NCBI GenBank assembly: GCA_963727015.1
Contig: CAVSEV010000007.1
Span: 310,001-374,000 of the forward strand
Direction: 5' to 3'
DNA length: 64,000 nucleotides
Origin: DATFVJ01 sp963727015
GTDB taxonomy: Bacteria > Actinomycetota > Actinomycetes > Streptosporangiales > Streptosporangiaceae
Made by a program: the position numbers and the translations under genes. How positions within the stretch are numbered: the stretch's first letter is position 1; each line of letters opens with the position of its first letter. The notes under the pieces were generated by a model that was given only the letters and a program-made list of their open reading frames with translations, was not told the origin of the DNA and did no database searches. This document shows, in pieces, positions 12,499-21,390 of this stretch.

Positions 12499-14367
12499 AT
12501 GGTGGCCCGCTACCCCAACATTAGTGATCACGGGTTGATCGGAGACCTGCAAACGGCCGCGCTCGTGACAACGGACGGCACGGTGGACTGGTTCTGCTGC
12601 CCCCGGTTCGACTCGCCGAGTGTGTGCGCGTCCTTGCTCGATGCGGACCGCGGCGGCCATTTCCGGGTCGGCCCCGACCGGGACGATTACGTCAGCAAGC
12701 AGCTGTATTTCCCGGAGACGGCGATACTGATCACCAGGTTCATGACCCCGGACGGCGTCGGCGAGGTCCACGATTTCATGCCCGTCGAACCAGGCGCGGC
12801 GACGGGCCGCCACCGGCTGGTGCGGCAGCTGCGGGTGGTACGCGGCACCATGCGGTTCGTGATGGACATCCAGCCCCGGTTCGACTACGCGCGCAAACCG
12901 CACCGGCTGGAGCTGTCCGAGGACGGCGCCGTGTTCTCGGCGGATGGCATGGAGCTGACGCTGCACACGGTTGGCACGCCGGGCACCGCGCTGGCCGATC
13001 AGGGCGTCACGGTGGAGCGCCACGGTGACGGGCTGCGGGCCGCACGGACACTGCGGGCCGGCCAGACCGGCGGCGTCGTGCTGGAGACGATGGGCGGCCC
13101 GCCCCGGCGGCTGCCACCAGAAGAGGTCCAGCGCCTGGCCGACGAGACCGTTCGGTTCTGGCGCGGCTGGCTGCACCGTTCGTCCTACACCGGCCGCTGG
13201 CGGGAGATGGTGGCGCGGTCGGCGATGACACTCAAGCTGATGACCTACGCGCCGACCGGCGCGGTCGTCGCCGCTCCCACCGCCGGGCTGCCCGAGCAGG
13301 CCGGCGGCGAGCGCAACTGGGACTACAGGTACACCTGGATCAGGGACGGCTCGTTCTCTATTTACGCGCTGCTCGGCCTCGGCTTCGTGGAGGAGGCAGC
13401 CGCCTTCGGCGGCTGGCTACGGGACCGCGCCGACGAATGGGCGGGCGACGGCCATCCCCTGAAGATCATGTACCGCGTCGACGGCAGTTCCGATCTTACC
13501 GAGGAGACCCTCGGCCACTTCGAGGGCTGGCGCCGTTCACGGCCGGTCCGCATCGGTAACGGCGCCGCCGGCCAGCTGCAGCTCGACATCTACGGTGAGG
13601 CGCTTGACGCCATGTACCTCGCCGACACTCAAGGCATCCAGGCGGCCCACCGGGGCTGGCTGGACATCGCCCGCATGGTGGACTGGCTGTGCGACAACTG
13701 GGACCAGCCGGACGAAGGTATCTGGGAAACGCGCGGCGGCCGCAAGGACTTCACCTACGGCCGGTTCCAGACCTGGGTGGCGCTTGACCGGGCCACCCGG
13801 ATGGCGGCCCGCCGGGGCCGCCCGGCGAACGTGCAGCGGTGGACCACCGAGCGCGACCGTGTCTACAACCAGATCATGGAACGGGGCTGGAACCCGAAGA
13901 CGCGCGCGTTCACCCAGCATTACACCACCGAGGTGCTCGACTCCTCGCTGCTGATGATGCCGCTGCAGGGCTTCGTGGCCCCCCGCGACCCGATGTGGAT
14001 CTCGACGCTGGAGGCCATGGACCGCGAGCTAGTCTCTGACAGCCTCGTCTACCGCTACAACCCGGCCGCCTCACCCGATGGGCTGGCCGGCGATGAGGGC
14101 ACCTTCTCCCTGTGCACCTTCTGGTACGTGGACGCGCTGGCGCGCGCCGGGCGGCTCGACGAGGCGAGGCTGACGTTCGAGAAGATGCACACCTACGCCA
14201 ACCATCTCGGCCTGTACTCCGAGGAGATCGGCAGCACCGGCGAGCAGCTCGGCAACTTCCCGCAGGCGTTCAGCCATCTGGCGCTCATCAGCGCGGCGAT
14301 CAACCTGGACTACCAGCTCGACCATGGCGCCGGGATCGCCGGGCCTGTCCTGTCAGGTGCGCGCTGA
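12499..14367 (+). CDS. GH15 family glucoamylase/trehalase-like enzyme
   Basis: 622 aa. The ATG at 12499 is chosen over an upstream in-frame ATG at 12475 because AGGAGGAAAGC sits directly before it. The N-terminal domain (residues 1-~240) is the trehalase-like N domain with GLIGDLQTAALVTTDGTVDW. The (alpha/alpha)6 catalytic barrel follows, with RNWDYRYTWIRDGSF near residue 270, WETRGGRKDFTYG near 410 carrying the candidate general acid Glu, and SEEIGSTGEQLGNFPQAFSH near 575 with the second catalytic Glu region. Actinobacterial members include GH15 trehalases and glucoamylases, and both readings remain possible. It is divergent from the MGH1-GH13 operon. Confidence 0.85.
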   Translation: MVARYPNISDHGLIGDLQTAALVTTDGTVDWFCCPRFDSPSVCASLLDADRGGHFRVGPDRDDYVSKQLYFPETAILITRFMTPDGVGEVHDFMPVEPGAATGRHRLVRQLRVVRGTMRFVMDIQPRFDYARKPHRLELSEDGAVFSADGMELTLHTVGTPGTALADQGVTVERHGDGLRAARTLRAGQTGGVVLETMGGPPRRLPPEEVQRLADETVRFWRGWLHRSSYTGRWREMVARSAMTLKLMTYAPTGAVVAAPTAGLPEQAGGERNWDYRYTWIRDGSFSIYALLGLGFVEEAAAFGGWLRDRADEWAGDGHPLKIMYRVDGSSDLTEETLGHFEGWRRSRPVRIGNGAAGQLQLDIYGEALDAMYLADTQGIQAAHRGWLDIARMVDWLCDNWDQPDEGIWETRGGRKDFTYGRFQTWVALDRATRMAARRGRPANVQRWTTERDRVYNQIMERGWNPKTRAFTQHYTTEVLDSSLLMMPLQGFVAPRDPMWISTLEAMDRELVSDSLVYRYNPAASPDGLAGDEGTFSLCTFWYVDALARAGRLDEARLTFEKMHTYANHLGLYSEEIGSTGEQLGNFPQAFSHLALISAAINLDYQLDHGAGIAGPVLSGAR

Positions 14368-14395
14368 CGGGCGGGTGCGCCCGTGGCCGGCGCGA

Positions 14396-14509
14396 CTCGG
14401 TGTGCAGACGGCGATCACGTTGTTCACGCTGACGATGGCGTCGTTGATGATTCCCGGCAGCAAGCTGACCGATATCTGGGGCCGCCGGTTCTCCGCGCCA
14501 ACAGCCTGA
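14396..14509 (+). pseudogene. MFS transporter fragment (TM2 and motif A)
   Basis: Codons for GVQTAITLFTLTMASLMIPG followed by SKLTDIWGRR reproduce TM2 plus motif A of a DHA2-type MFS exporter, then an unrelated tail and stop. The same segment of the intact exporter at 4114-5532 reads GVQVCITLFLLVMAALMIPC then GKLTDRWGRK. No further transporter sequence follows, so this is a relic. Confidence 0.7.
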
Positions 14510-14735
14510 CCGCACAATCGACACGCTGCCGGGATGTCATGTCGCCCGTGCCGTTCCCGCGCCCGACGAGCTCCGGCCGTTCAAGTCGCGGCTCCCGTCA
14601 TAGATAACTCGGGCGTTTTCTGACCATCTTCGGTGGTCATCCGATCCGAACGGTGCGGCAGTGCGTCGCCCCCCGGCGCGATCACGATCCTTATAGCCGG
14701 CCTCCTTACCCCACCATTTGGCACCTTGAAGTTGC

Positions 14736-15512
14736 TTATTTCGATGCCCCGTGCTCGCCGGGCGAGCGGAGCGCGCGCAGGGATGCTTCGAAGGACAGCA
14801 ACAGTCCGTGCACCCGCGCGCCTTGTGACGGGCCACCGCCACCCGGGGCGCGTTCGGCATCCATCGCCGAGCGGACAGCCTGCAACGAGGCGAGGACATC
14901 TGCCACCTGTGCGCGTTCCACCTCGCCGGGCGCGGTCTCGCGCAGCCCGTACAGATCCTGAGTCAAGTCACCCGTGCGGCGCTGGATGTCGGCCCAGCGG
15001 ATGCTGGCGTCTTCGGCGGCCTGTACTCCCTGAGCCTCGGCCACGCTCATCGCGTCGTACAGCGTCGATCCCTTCGCGTAGACGTCGATCACCTTCGAAC
15101 GCCAGCCGGCGGCCGTCGCCGAGCGGCGGCCGGAGCGACGGGCGATCAGCACGGCCACACCGACGACGGCGATGACACCCAGCAAGATCCACAGCCACAG
15201 GAGCGAGGAACCAGACCCGCTTGCGGCCGGGGCCTGCGACGCTGCCGGGGACTGCGAGCTCGGAGCAGGAGCCGGCACTACAGCCGAGGCGGTTACCGAG
15301 GGCCGGCTGGTCGTGGGCGCGGTCGTAGGCGCTGTGGTCGGTGGCGGTGTCCTTGTCCTCGGCGAGATCGTGGGGGGTGAGACGCTGACGCTCTTGCTGG
15401 CCGCCGCGCTGGACACGGCATTCTTGACGCTGCCGCTCCCACATCCCGCCGCAAGGCATCCGGCGGCAAGAATCGCCACTGCCAGGACCAGTTTCTGCGG
15501 CAGCCTGCTCAT
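14736..15512 (-). CDS. lipoprotein with Ser/Thr/Pro linker and a second transmembrane helix
   Basis: 258 aa from the ATG at 15512, preceded by GGGAGGACCAGAA; the longer frame upstream lacks such a site. Residues 1-25 form a lipoprotein signal with lipobox LAAGC. A Ser/Thr/Pro/Ala-rich extracytoplasmic stretch (~30-105) follows, with repeated TTAPTTAPTTS. A strong membrane helix (SLLWLWILLGVIAVVGVAVLI) and basic residues (ARRSGRR) come next. The C-terminal ~120-residue helical domain (WADIQRRTGDLTQDLYGL, then VADVLASLQAVRSAMDAER) should be cytoplasmic. Similar proteins occur in actinobacteria without known function. A strict TCACCC/GGGTGA dyad sits ~105 bp upstream. Confidence 0.65.
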   Translation of the reverse strand: MSRLPQKLVLAVAILAAGCLAAGCGSGSVKNAVSSAAASKSVSVSPPTISPRTRTPPPTTAPTTAPTTSRPSVTASAVVPAPAPSSQSPAASQAPAASGSGSSLLWLWILLGVIAVVGVAVLIARRSGRRSATAAGWRSKVIDVYAKGSTLYDAMSVAEAQGVQAAEDASIRWADIQRRTGDLTQDLYGLRETAPGEVERAQVADVLASLQAVRSAMDAERAPGGGGPSQGARVHGLLLSFEASLRALRSPGEHGASK

Positions 15513-15857
15513 TTCTGGTCCTCCCGTGATCCGCCCTGAGCTTTCCCGGATGCTATGTTCCGGTGCCGTGGAGCGCAGGGGCAATGTCAAGCTTTCTGCC
15601 GGAACGCCACCGATTCCTCACCCCGGTGGGTGAGCCTGCGTTTCCGGCAAGTCGGGTATGTCGGCACCGCCGGTTCGTCTGCTGGACGGGCGAGCAACCT
15701 TGCGTATCGGATGGCAAGCGGACGGCGGCGGCCCTAACCAGAACCCCCACGAGCCGCCAACGCCACGCCGGGCAACGGACCGGCACGACGCGCCACCCCG
15801 GCGAGCCAGCGGCCCAGCGGCCAGTGCCGCCGCGACGGCGGCGTGCAGCACGATGGG
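15513..15857. other. upstream region of the lipoprotein gene
   Basis: About 345 bp with no supported gene. It contains the dyad at 15618-15633, between the lipoprotein start and a possible gene relic. Confidence 0.4.
15618..15633. promoter_or_regulatory. TCACCC-N4-GGGTGA inverted repeat
   Basis: Perfect six-base arms around a CGGT spacer, preceded by ATTCC as at 17733. It lies ~105 bp upstream of the minus-strand lipoprotein ATG. The spacer is two bases shorter than in the other four strict copies. Confidence 0.45.
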
Positions 15858-16060
15858 CAGGTGCGATCACCCCGCTGCTACGTCTGCGACCTCAGCCTGG
15901 ATGATGTGCCCGACGACGGCCGCGCCTACTTCACCCTCATCTAGTTCGGCCCCGACCACGACGCCAAAATGGGCCCCAACCGCTGCCATCGAGTGCCCGC
16001 TGTGCGCGGCAGATGCCGGACGATGGGGCTCACCGCGACGCTCGAACCACGGTCAAACGA
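15858..16060 (+). pseudogene. possible relic of a small zinc-ribbon-like protein
   Basis: One frame reads SPRCYVCDLSLDDVPDDGRA then YFTLI, with a C-x-x-C pair, is broken by an in-frame TAG, and then continues FGPDHDAKMGPNRCHR. The residue style is protein-like, but I cannot name the family. It may be a decayed small gene or a chance frame. Confidence 0.25.
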
Positions 16061-16110
16061 TCTTTGACTGATCCACAAGGCCTGTGATCATGGCTCTGAC
16101 CTGCGGTTTT

Positions 16111-16145
16111 GAGGGGGTCAGGGGATTTGATCCCCTGACCCCCTC
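16111..16145 (-). terminator. strong hairpin downstream of vapC
   Basis: Arms GAGGGGGTCAGGGGA and TCCCCTGACCCCCTC pair perfectly (15 bp) around the loop TTTGA. It begins ~73 bp beyond the vapC stop on the minus strand. There is no strong U tract on either strand. Tail-less hairpins are common as terminators in high-GC actinobacteria, so termination of vapBC transcripts is the simplest reading. Confidence 0.6.
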
Positions 16146-16217
16146 GATGCGAACGATGTTGTGCTGGGTTCATATCGGCGGGGAGCCTCGTGCGGCAGGG
16201 AGGTTCTGCCTTTGGGC

Positions 16218-16613
16218 TCATGGGATCACGTTGACGGTGCACTGGATACCTGCCGCGCTTGCCAGCCGCGCATCGGTGGTCACCAGCGCGCAGCGGTATC
16301 GCTCGGCGGCCGCGACATAGGCCGCGTCGTAGGTCGTCAGGTTGCTGCGGAGTTCCCAGATCCGGGCGGCAAGCAGCCGCGTGCGCACCGCGACCGGGTC
16401 CATCTCGGCCACCGCCGCGGCGGCTTGTGCTGCGTGTTCTGGCTTGATCTTCCCCCCTAGGAGGTTTCCCCGGATCACCGACAGGACTTCTATCAGCCAG
16501 TGCCCGGGAACCAGCCACTGGGAGTCGGCCTGCAGGGCCGCGCGGCACCGATCACCGGTATCCCCTTCGTCCAGGAGCGCGAAGGCGGTCGCCGACGCAT
16601 CGAGGACTATCAC
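16218..16613 (-). CDS. vapC: VapC-type PIN-domain ribonuclease toxin
   Basis: 131 aa from a GTG at 16613. PIN-domain acidic residues are visible: MIVLDAS with the first Asp at residue 5, WLIEVLSVIRG with the conserved Glu, TYDAAYVAAAE with Asp/Glu of the third cluster, and LVTTDARLA with the fourth Asp. This is the normal length for VapC, an Mg2+-dependent endoribonuclease that usually cleaves tRNA or rRNA. The GTG overlaps, as GTGA, the stop of the frame that encodes the displaced antitoxin tail, so vapB and vapC were translationally coupled before the antitoxin frameshift. Confidence 0.85.
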   Translation of the reverse strand: MIVLDASATAFALLDEGDTGDRCRAALQADSQWLVPGHWLIEVLSVIRGNLLGGKIKPEHAAQAAAAVAEMDPVAVRTRLLAARIWELRSNLTTYDAAYVAAAERYRCALVTTDARLASAAGIQCTVNVIP

Positions 16614-16682
16614 CCTTCGGCCTCACGGACCCCGAGTGCCGCGTCGCGTTCCGCCCGCGCTGTGCGAAGGGCGTCAGCTATG

Positions 16683-16877
16683 TCAGCCGGGCTGAGCCGG
16701 GCTCCCGTACGCGCCTTGCCCGAAGCGGTCCAGGACCGCCAGGTTGTCCTGGCGGCGCGCCTCGTCACTGACGACGTCGAACAGGTATGCCTGGAGCGAC
16801 TGCCCGCGCTGGCTGGCTAGTTCGCTGAGCCGGTCGCGGAGTTCCTCGGGAACGTCGCGAATCTGAAGGGCAACCAT
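16683..16877 (-). CDS. vapB: VapB-type antitoxin, C-terminus lost by frameshift
   Basis: 64 aa as read: MVALQIRDVPEELRDRLSEL and a LQAYLFDVVSDEARRQ helix form an RHH/FitA-like DNA-binding N-terminus. The frame ends early at GSPAQPG. Dropping one C from the CCC run near 16700 restores RLSPADIADALRTARAERDA and then ALGVREAEG, ending at 16610 and overlapping vapC by GTGA. The lost ~30 residues correspond to the tail that VapB proteins use to occupy the VapC active site. Either the antitoxin is impaired here or the base is a sequencing error. Confidence 0.75.
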   Translation of the reverse strand: MVALQIRDVPEELRDRLSELASQRGQSLQAYLFDVVSDEARRQDNLAVLDRFGQGAYGSPAQPG

Positions 16878-16898
16878 GCATGCAAGAATACATGCATG
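16875..16898. promoter_or_regulatory. vapBC operator candidate
   Basis: Two copies of the self-complementary octamer CATGCATG, centres 16 bp apart, bracket the vapB start. The ATG lies inside the first copy, so the transcript may have almost no leader. Paired short palindromes at the start are typical autoregulatory sites for RHH VapB dimers. Confidence 0.55.
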
Positions 16899-17104
16899 AA
16901 CGCGGCTTATGCCAGGCGCGGTGCTACATCAACAAGCATCTCAGCCAGCGATCGACGATGACCTCCAGCAGATCCGTGCCGCTGCCGCCGATGTGAACCG
17001 CGCCGGTGAGCCCGGAGACTCTGATGTGCTCCGAACTCAGAGGGGCGGCTCACTGCCGCGCGTCATGCAGGACGCAGTTCATGATGCCGGCCCCGCCGCA
17101 GCCC

Positions 17105-17632
17105 GGAATACTGCCCGCACGGCCGGGAACTGCGCTGCCGGCGCATCCACAAAGGCGGCGAAGCATGCCTCGGCAAGCCGCTGTGCCCGGACTGCTACGA
17201 CTACAACGCCGCCGTCGCGTGGAACGCCCACGCGCCCGAACTGTGGCGCCGCACCATGATCGGCCTGCGGCGGCGGCTCGACCGGATCGCCAAAGCCCAC
17301 GGCACCGAGGTCAAGGTCTCCTACGCCAACGTGGCCGAGTTCCAGGTACGCGGCCTGGTCCACTTCCACGCGCTTATCCGCCTCGACGGCCACGACCCGC
17401 ACGACCCGGACACCATCATCGACCCACCGCCGTGCGTGACCGCCCAGGACCCGGCCGACACCATTCGCGCCGTCGTCGCCTCCACCTGGTGCGCCACGGT
17501 CGGACACCCGGTCAACCCGGCTGGGCCATGACCTGGGGCACGCAGCTCGACGTCCGCGCCGTGAGCCGCGCGCCCGCTGGCGAGGTCACCGACGGCCACG
17601 TAGCGTCGTATCTGGCCAAATACGCCACCTAG
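17105..17632 (+). pseudogene. RepSA-type replication initiator relic (integrative conjugative element debris)
   Basis: Frames give YCPHGRELRCRRIHKGGE, CLGKPLCPDCYDYNAAVAW, IGLRRRLDRIAKAHGTEV, VSYANVAEFQVRGLVHFHAL, then TWGTQLDVRAVSRAPAGEV and VASYLAKYAT. This cysteine-rich start and the HFHALIRLDG core match replication initiators of pSAM2-like actinomycete integrative elements. There is a frame change near 17525 (VNPAG|WAMTW) and a premature stop at 17632, and the C-terminal half is absent. No partner genes (traB, spdB) survive adjacent. The integrase and BldC-like gene at 31-34 kb could derive from a similar element. Confidence 0.75.
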
Positions 17633-17987
17633 CTCCGGCACGGCGCCGGGGAGTGGGTCCGGCGCTATTTCCCAGTGCCGTCGAGAGCGTGGGGCACGGT
17701 GTTGATCGTGCTGCCGCCGCGCCCCTCATTCCTCACCCATCCGGGGGTGAGTTCGGCCGATTTCGCTTCGGCCCGCTGTGCCAGTTCATTCTTGTGCTAA
17801 GCACGCTCGTCGCCGCTGCCCTCACCGGTCGCGTCGCCGGTCCCCACGCCGTTTGCGCTGGCTGCCCGGCGGATGAGCGTGCGCTCGGGTATGCCGGGTA
17901 CTCCAACCTCCTTGGGCCGATCCGCAGTGAACCGGCCCGATTTCGGCTGCCCTTGGGCCCGGGCCCAACTTGAGCAGTGCCGCCGTG
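17633..17987. other. intergenic with one TCACCC/GGGTGA dyad
   Basis: About 350 bp between the RepSA relic and the 3' end of the DUF7144 gene. I see no gene here. The only clear signal is the dyad at 17733-17750. Confidence 0.4.
17733..17750. promoter_or_regulatory. TCACCC-N6-GGGTGA inverted repeat
   Basis: Perfect arms with spacer ATCCGG. Unlike the other copies it is not immediately upstream of a surviving gene: the RepSA relic ends before it, and the DUF7144 gene ends, rather than starts, beyond it. It may be an orphaned site or serve a lost gene. Confidence 0.4.
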
Positions 17988-18374
17988 CTATGCCGCTTCG
18001 GCCTTACCGCCGTATGCGGCGAGCGCGTAGATCACCAAGACTCCGATGGCCACGTAAGTCAGCGACCAGATTGGGTAATAAGGCATCCACCAGGTGGCAC
18101 TGATACACCCGATTGCGCCGGCGGCGATCCCAACCCACCGGCCTACCTGCGATCCGCCGAGCACCAGGAACGCGCACACAATGAGTACTGCGGCCACAAC
18201 GAGATAGACCCAGCCGTAAGTCTTGAGGCTGTGCCCGAAGACCGCGCCTTCGAGATTCTCCGGGAGTACCCCGTGATAACTGAAGGCCCAGATGGCATCG
18301 AAGATACGCATGATGCCCGCCACACCGAGCACGATAGCGGCGAAAACTACCCATCCTCCACCACGTCTATCCAT
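17988..18374 (-). CDS. DUF7144-type four-helix membrane protein
   Basis: 128 aa from the ATG at 18374 behind GGGGGAACCC; a GTG five codons earlier is the alternative. Four transmembrane helices: VVFAAIVLGVAGIMRIFDAI, TYGWVYLVVAAVLIVCAFLV, VGRWVGIAAGAIGCISATWW and SLTYVAIGVLVIYALAAYG. The pattern GVxxIxxGI..F, then GWxxLxxGxxxxxxG, then aromatic residues in helix 3 is typical of this small actinobacterial membrane family. Function unknown; such genes often accompany stress or universal-stress-protein loci. A strict dyad sits ~145 bp upstream. Confidence 0.7.
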   Translation of the reverse strand: MDRRGGGWVVFAAIVLGVAGIMRIFDAIWAFSYHGVLPENLEGAVFGHSLKTYGWVYLVVAAVLIVCAFLVLGGSQVGRWVGIAAGAIGCISATWWMPYYPIWSLTYVAIGVLVIYALAAYGGKAEAA

Positions 18375-18518
18375 TGGGTTCCCCCTCACAAGAGGCCAAT
18401 ATTTTGCTCATAGCGTGCCCCACGGACGTAGCGTGGCCGAGGGACGCGTGACGTTGCCGGCTCCCCGCTCCTGTCCGAGACGGCTGACAGATTCTGAATC
18501 AAGCCATCTCGGGGGGCA

Positions 18519-18536
18519 TCACCCTTCCGAGGGTGA
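18519..18536. promoter_or_regulatory. TCACCC-N6-GGGTGA inverted repeat upstream of DUF7144 gene
   Basis: Arms extend to seven bases (ATCACCC ... GGGTGAT) around TTCCGA. The site lies 145 bp upstream of the minus-strand DUF7144 ATG and ~90 bp beyond the LuxR regulator stop. Position favours control of the DUF7144 gene; a terminator role for the regulator transcript is possible. Confidence 0.5.
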
Positions 18537-18627
18537 TTCGTGTCCATTTACGGGGCTGCGGCGGTCAACGCGGCGTTGCTCGCTGCGGCAAGGCCTCATA
18601 GCTGCACGATCTGGCGCGGACGCAGAC

Positions 18628-21312
18628 TCAGAGCAGACGCAGATCGAATGCCCGTTCGATGGCATCCGAGCGGGACGTCACCCCGAGCTTCTGGTAGATC
18701 GACCGCAGATGGGTCTTTACCGTGTTGCGTGAGACATAAAGGGTGGCTGCCATCTGCTGGTAGGTGCTGGCCGGCAGGAGCTTGAGGATGCGCATTTCGG
18801 CAGTGGTCAGGGGCTCGGTGAGCACACGGGTGGACCGGGGGCCGTCCGGCTGGGTGGCGCGCACCTCGATTGCCGCACTGATCAGCTGCTCCATGAAGGG
18901 GTCCGTCCGCATCTGTGCCGAGTGCTCGACCAGATAGCCGGTTACCTGGGGCGCGGTCGTGACGACCGTGTTGAGGAACCCCCCGCGGCGGGCTGTTTGG
19001 AGCGCACCACCCAGGATGCCCGCGGTCATGGGGTCACCCCGCCCGATAGCGGCCGCGGCCAGGAGTAGCTGGCGCACCAGGGCGCGCCGCAGCGTCAGGC
19101 CACCCAGCGACGGCGCCTGCAGGTGTTCTAGCGCGGCGTGGTGATCACCTGAGGCTAGCGCGATCCTGGCCAGCAGCAGGCCACGGCGGGCGGCGGGCAG
19201 CCCGCCGGCCAGCTCAACGGCAGAGGGCAGGTCGCCGAGCAACAGGCGCAGCAGCGCTTCAAGCTCATCGGCCCGGGCCAGCAGCACCGACCCGGTCCCG
19301 GCCAGGACAAGACGCGCTGCCTCCACAGTGGCAAGTGCTTCGTGGACCTGCTTGCGGGCGGCCCAGATCCCCGCCCGGTCGAGCAGCGCCAGGAACTCAA
19401 AAATGGGGCGCCGCCGCTCCGTTATCGACAGCACCCGCTCGGCGAGCTGCTCGGCGGTATCGAGGTCGCGCCGCTCCAGCGCGACGCCAGCCAGCACGCG
19501 CAGGTGGTCCACGACGAAGAAATGCTGGCCGAATCCCAGTCGCCGCGCATCCGCATCGGCCGCCCGGGCGGTGTCGGCGGCCTCGGCCAGGCGGCCGGAG
19601 TCGAACCACGCCAGCGCCCGCGCACCGGGCACCATCACCCGCTTGACTGGTTCAGTGAGCTCAGGCATCGCAAGCGCCGCCGCTGCCTCGCGCCCAGCTG
19701 CCTGGGAGTCTTCCAGGCAGTTGTAGACGCGCATGAGGATCAGCGGGACGGCAGCGTTCCACTCGTCGGTGAGCAGCGTCCGCTCCTGGATGGCGCGGGC
19801 AGCGAGGGCCTCACGCACGGCCTCGCCCAGCTGGCCGAGCTGCGCGTGGTGGAATGCCCGCATCGCGGCGAACCTGGCCGCCAGCCTCGACTCAGGCGGG
19901 ATCGGCGGCCGGGCGCGCTCAAGCAGGTCAAGGTACTCGCCGCCGCGAGCCGTGTCACCCCAAGTCAGCAGGTCGGCCGCCAGGGTCAGCAGCCGGTCGG
20001 GGGTATCCGCAAGCAGCGAGGGATCGACCGTGCTGAGATCCAGCGCCGCCGGCAGCGCCGCGTCGTGCAGGAAATCGGTCACGACCCGGTCCTGCATGAG
20101 GGCCAGCGCACGGTCGACCTGCTGCGCCGCCAGGAAATGGCGGGTCGCACGTCGCGTATCACCCACGGACTCGAACCATTCGGCCGCCCGCGACTGCACC
20201 GCCAGCTCGTGAGCCCGGTCTCTGGCACGCAGCTCCGCGCGCAGCACCTGACGGACCAGATGGTGATACCGGAAGCTTGTCCGCTCATCATCGAGAGCCA
20301 CCATGAACAGATTGGCAGCGTCAATGCTGCGGAGCAGTACCGCCGTGTCCTGCCTGCCGGTGACGGCTGCGCACGCGTCCACGGTCAGCTCGCCGAGGAC
20401 AGCGGTGTCGAGCATGAACTGGACAACCTCAGCTGACTGCTGCTCAAGGACCTCATCGATGAAGTAATCAGCGATCGGGTGGCTGCGGACGTCCAGCGCC
20501 CGCGCCACCCGGACCGGGTCGCTGGTGCGGCGCAGCGACAGCGCCGCCATCTGCAGGGCCGCGGCCCATCCCTCGCTCCGCTGATGAAGGAGCGCCAGCT
20601 CACCAGCACGCACCTCGACGCCGAAGTTCGCCAGCAGATCACGGCTCTCGGCTAGCGAGAAATACAGGTCACGGTCGCGCAGCTCGCACAACTCACCGGC
20701 CATCCGCCACCTGTGCAGGCGCAGCGGAGGGTCGACACGGCCCGCCAGCACCAACTGGCCGGTCTCGGCCGGCCAGCGCTCGACAAGATCGGTCATGTCC
20801 CGGGAGACCGCGGCCGCCGCGTAATGGAAGTCGTCAATAACGATCACCGACTCTGCGGGCAGCTTCGCGGCATCGTTAGCGAGCGACGCGGTCACGTCGG
20901 CGGACATGACGCCGTCCATCGCGAGCAGGTCGGCGGCATCGGCACCGAACCCCGGCGCCACCATCTGGGGCGCTTCGATGAAGCCCGTCCAGAAACGGAC
21001 GGGGTCGGCGTCGGCCCTATCGCATGACAGCCAGGAAGTGACGCCAGGTGGTCTTGCCGAAACCCAGCTCGACAGCAGCACACTCTTGCCCGCACCAGCT
21101 GACCCCACAACGACAGTCAGGCGCTTGGCCGCCCCCGCTGTCAGCCGCTCATGCAGCGTAGGCCTGGTGACCAGCGTGGCGGGCAGTGTCGTCGGCCGGA
21201 ATTTCGTCAGGGCAAACCGCACGCTCAGTAAGGCGCCGCGCTCGGTGATCACGCAGTCCCACGCCCCTGGGTGGTCGCGACAGGCCCGATCCGTTTCTTG
21301 ATTGTAGGGCAC
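18628..21312 (-). CDS. MalT-like LuxR-family ATP-dependent transcription regulator
   Basis: 894 aa. An N-terminal STAND-type NTPase has Walker A GSAGAGKS at residues 70-77, a Walker-B-like VIVIDDFHYA segment, and the TKFRPTTLPATLVTRP lead-in usual for this family. A long helical, TPR-like sensor region rich in Ala/Leu/Arg follows. The C-terminal LuxR helix-turn-helix occupies the last ~60 residues: LTTAEMRILKLLPASTYQQM, LYVSRNTVKTHLRSIYQKLG. A GTG at 21222 is a plausible alternative start, since family members usually begin just before TKFRP. It should bind DNA on sensing an unknown ligand. A strict dyad lies 23 bp before the 21312 start. Confidence 0.8.
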   Translation of the reverse strand: MPYNQETDRACRDHPGAWDCVITERGALLSVRFALTKFRPTTLPATLVTRPTLHERLTAGAAKRLTVVVGSAGAGKSVLLSSWVSARPPGVTSWLSCDRADADPVRFWTGFIEAPQMVAPGFGADAADLLAMDGVMSADVTASLANDAAKLPAESVIVIDDFHYAAAAVSRDMTDLVERWPAETGQLVLAGRVDPPLRLHRWRMAGELCELRDRDLYFSLAESRDLLANFGVEVRAGELALLHQRSEGWAAALQMAALSLRRTSDPVRVARALDVRSHPIADYFIDEVLEQQSAEVVQFMLDTAVLGELTVDACAAVTGRQDTAVLLRSIDAANLFMVALDDERTSFRYHHLVRQVLRAELRARDRAHELAVQSRAAEWFESVGDTRRATRHFLAAQQVDRALALMQDRVVTDFLHDAALPAALDLSTVDPSLLADTPDRLLTLAADLLTWGDTARGGEYLDLLERARPPIPPESRLAARFAAMRAFHHAQLGQLGEAVREALAARAIQERTLLTDEWNAAVPLILMRVYNCLEDSQAAGREAAAALAMPELTEPVKRVMVPGARALAWFDSGRLAEAADTARAADADARRLGFGQHFFVVDHLRVLAGVALERRDLDTAEQLAERVLSITERRRPIFEFLALLDRAGIWAARKQVHEALATVEAARLVLAGTGSVLLARADELEALLRLLLGDLPSAVELAGGLPAARRGLLLARIALASGDHHAALEHLQAPSLGGLTLRRALVRQLLLAAAAIGRGDPMTAGILGGALQTARRGGFLNTVVTTAPQVTGYLVEHSAQMRTDPFMEQLISAAIEVRATQPDGPRSTRVLTEPLTTAEMRILKLLPASTYQQMAATLYVSRNTVKTHLRSIYQKLGVTSRSDAIERAFDLRLL

Positions 21313-21334
21313 GGCCGGGCTTCAAAGTCCCAGG

Positions 21335-21352
21335 TCACCCCCAGATGGGTGA
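21335..21352. promoter_or_regulatory. TCACCC-N6-GGGTGA inverted repeat between LuxR regulator and small ORF
   Basis: Perfect arms around CCAGAT. The site is between divergent genes, 23 bp above the longest regulator start (113 bp above its alternative) and 39 bp before the small hypothetical gene at 21391. It could be an autoregulatory operator. Confidence 0.5.
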
Positions 21353-21390
21353 TGACGCACACCCTGCAACCAGGCACGCTGACGGCACCC

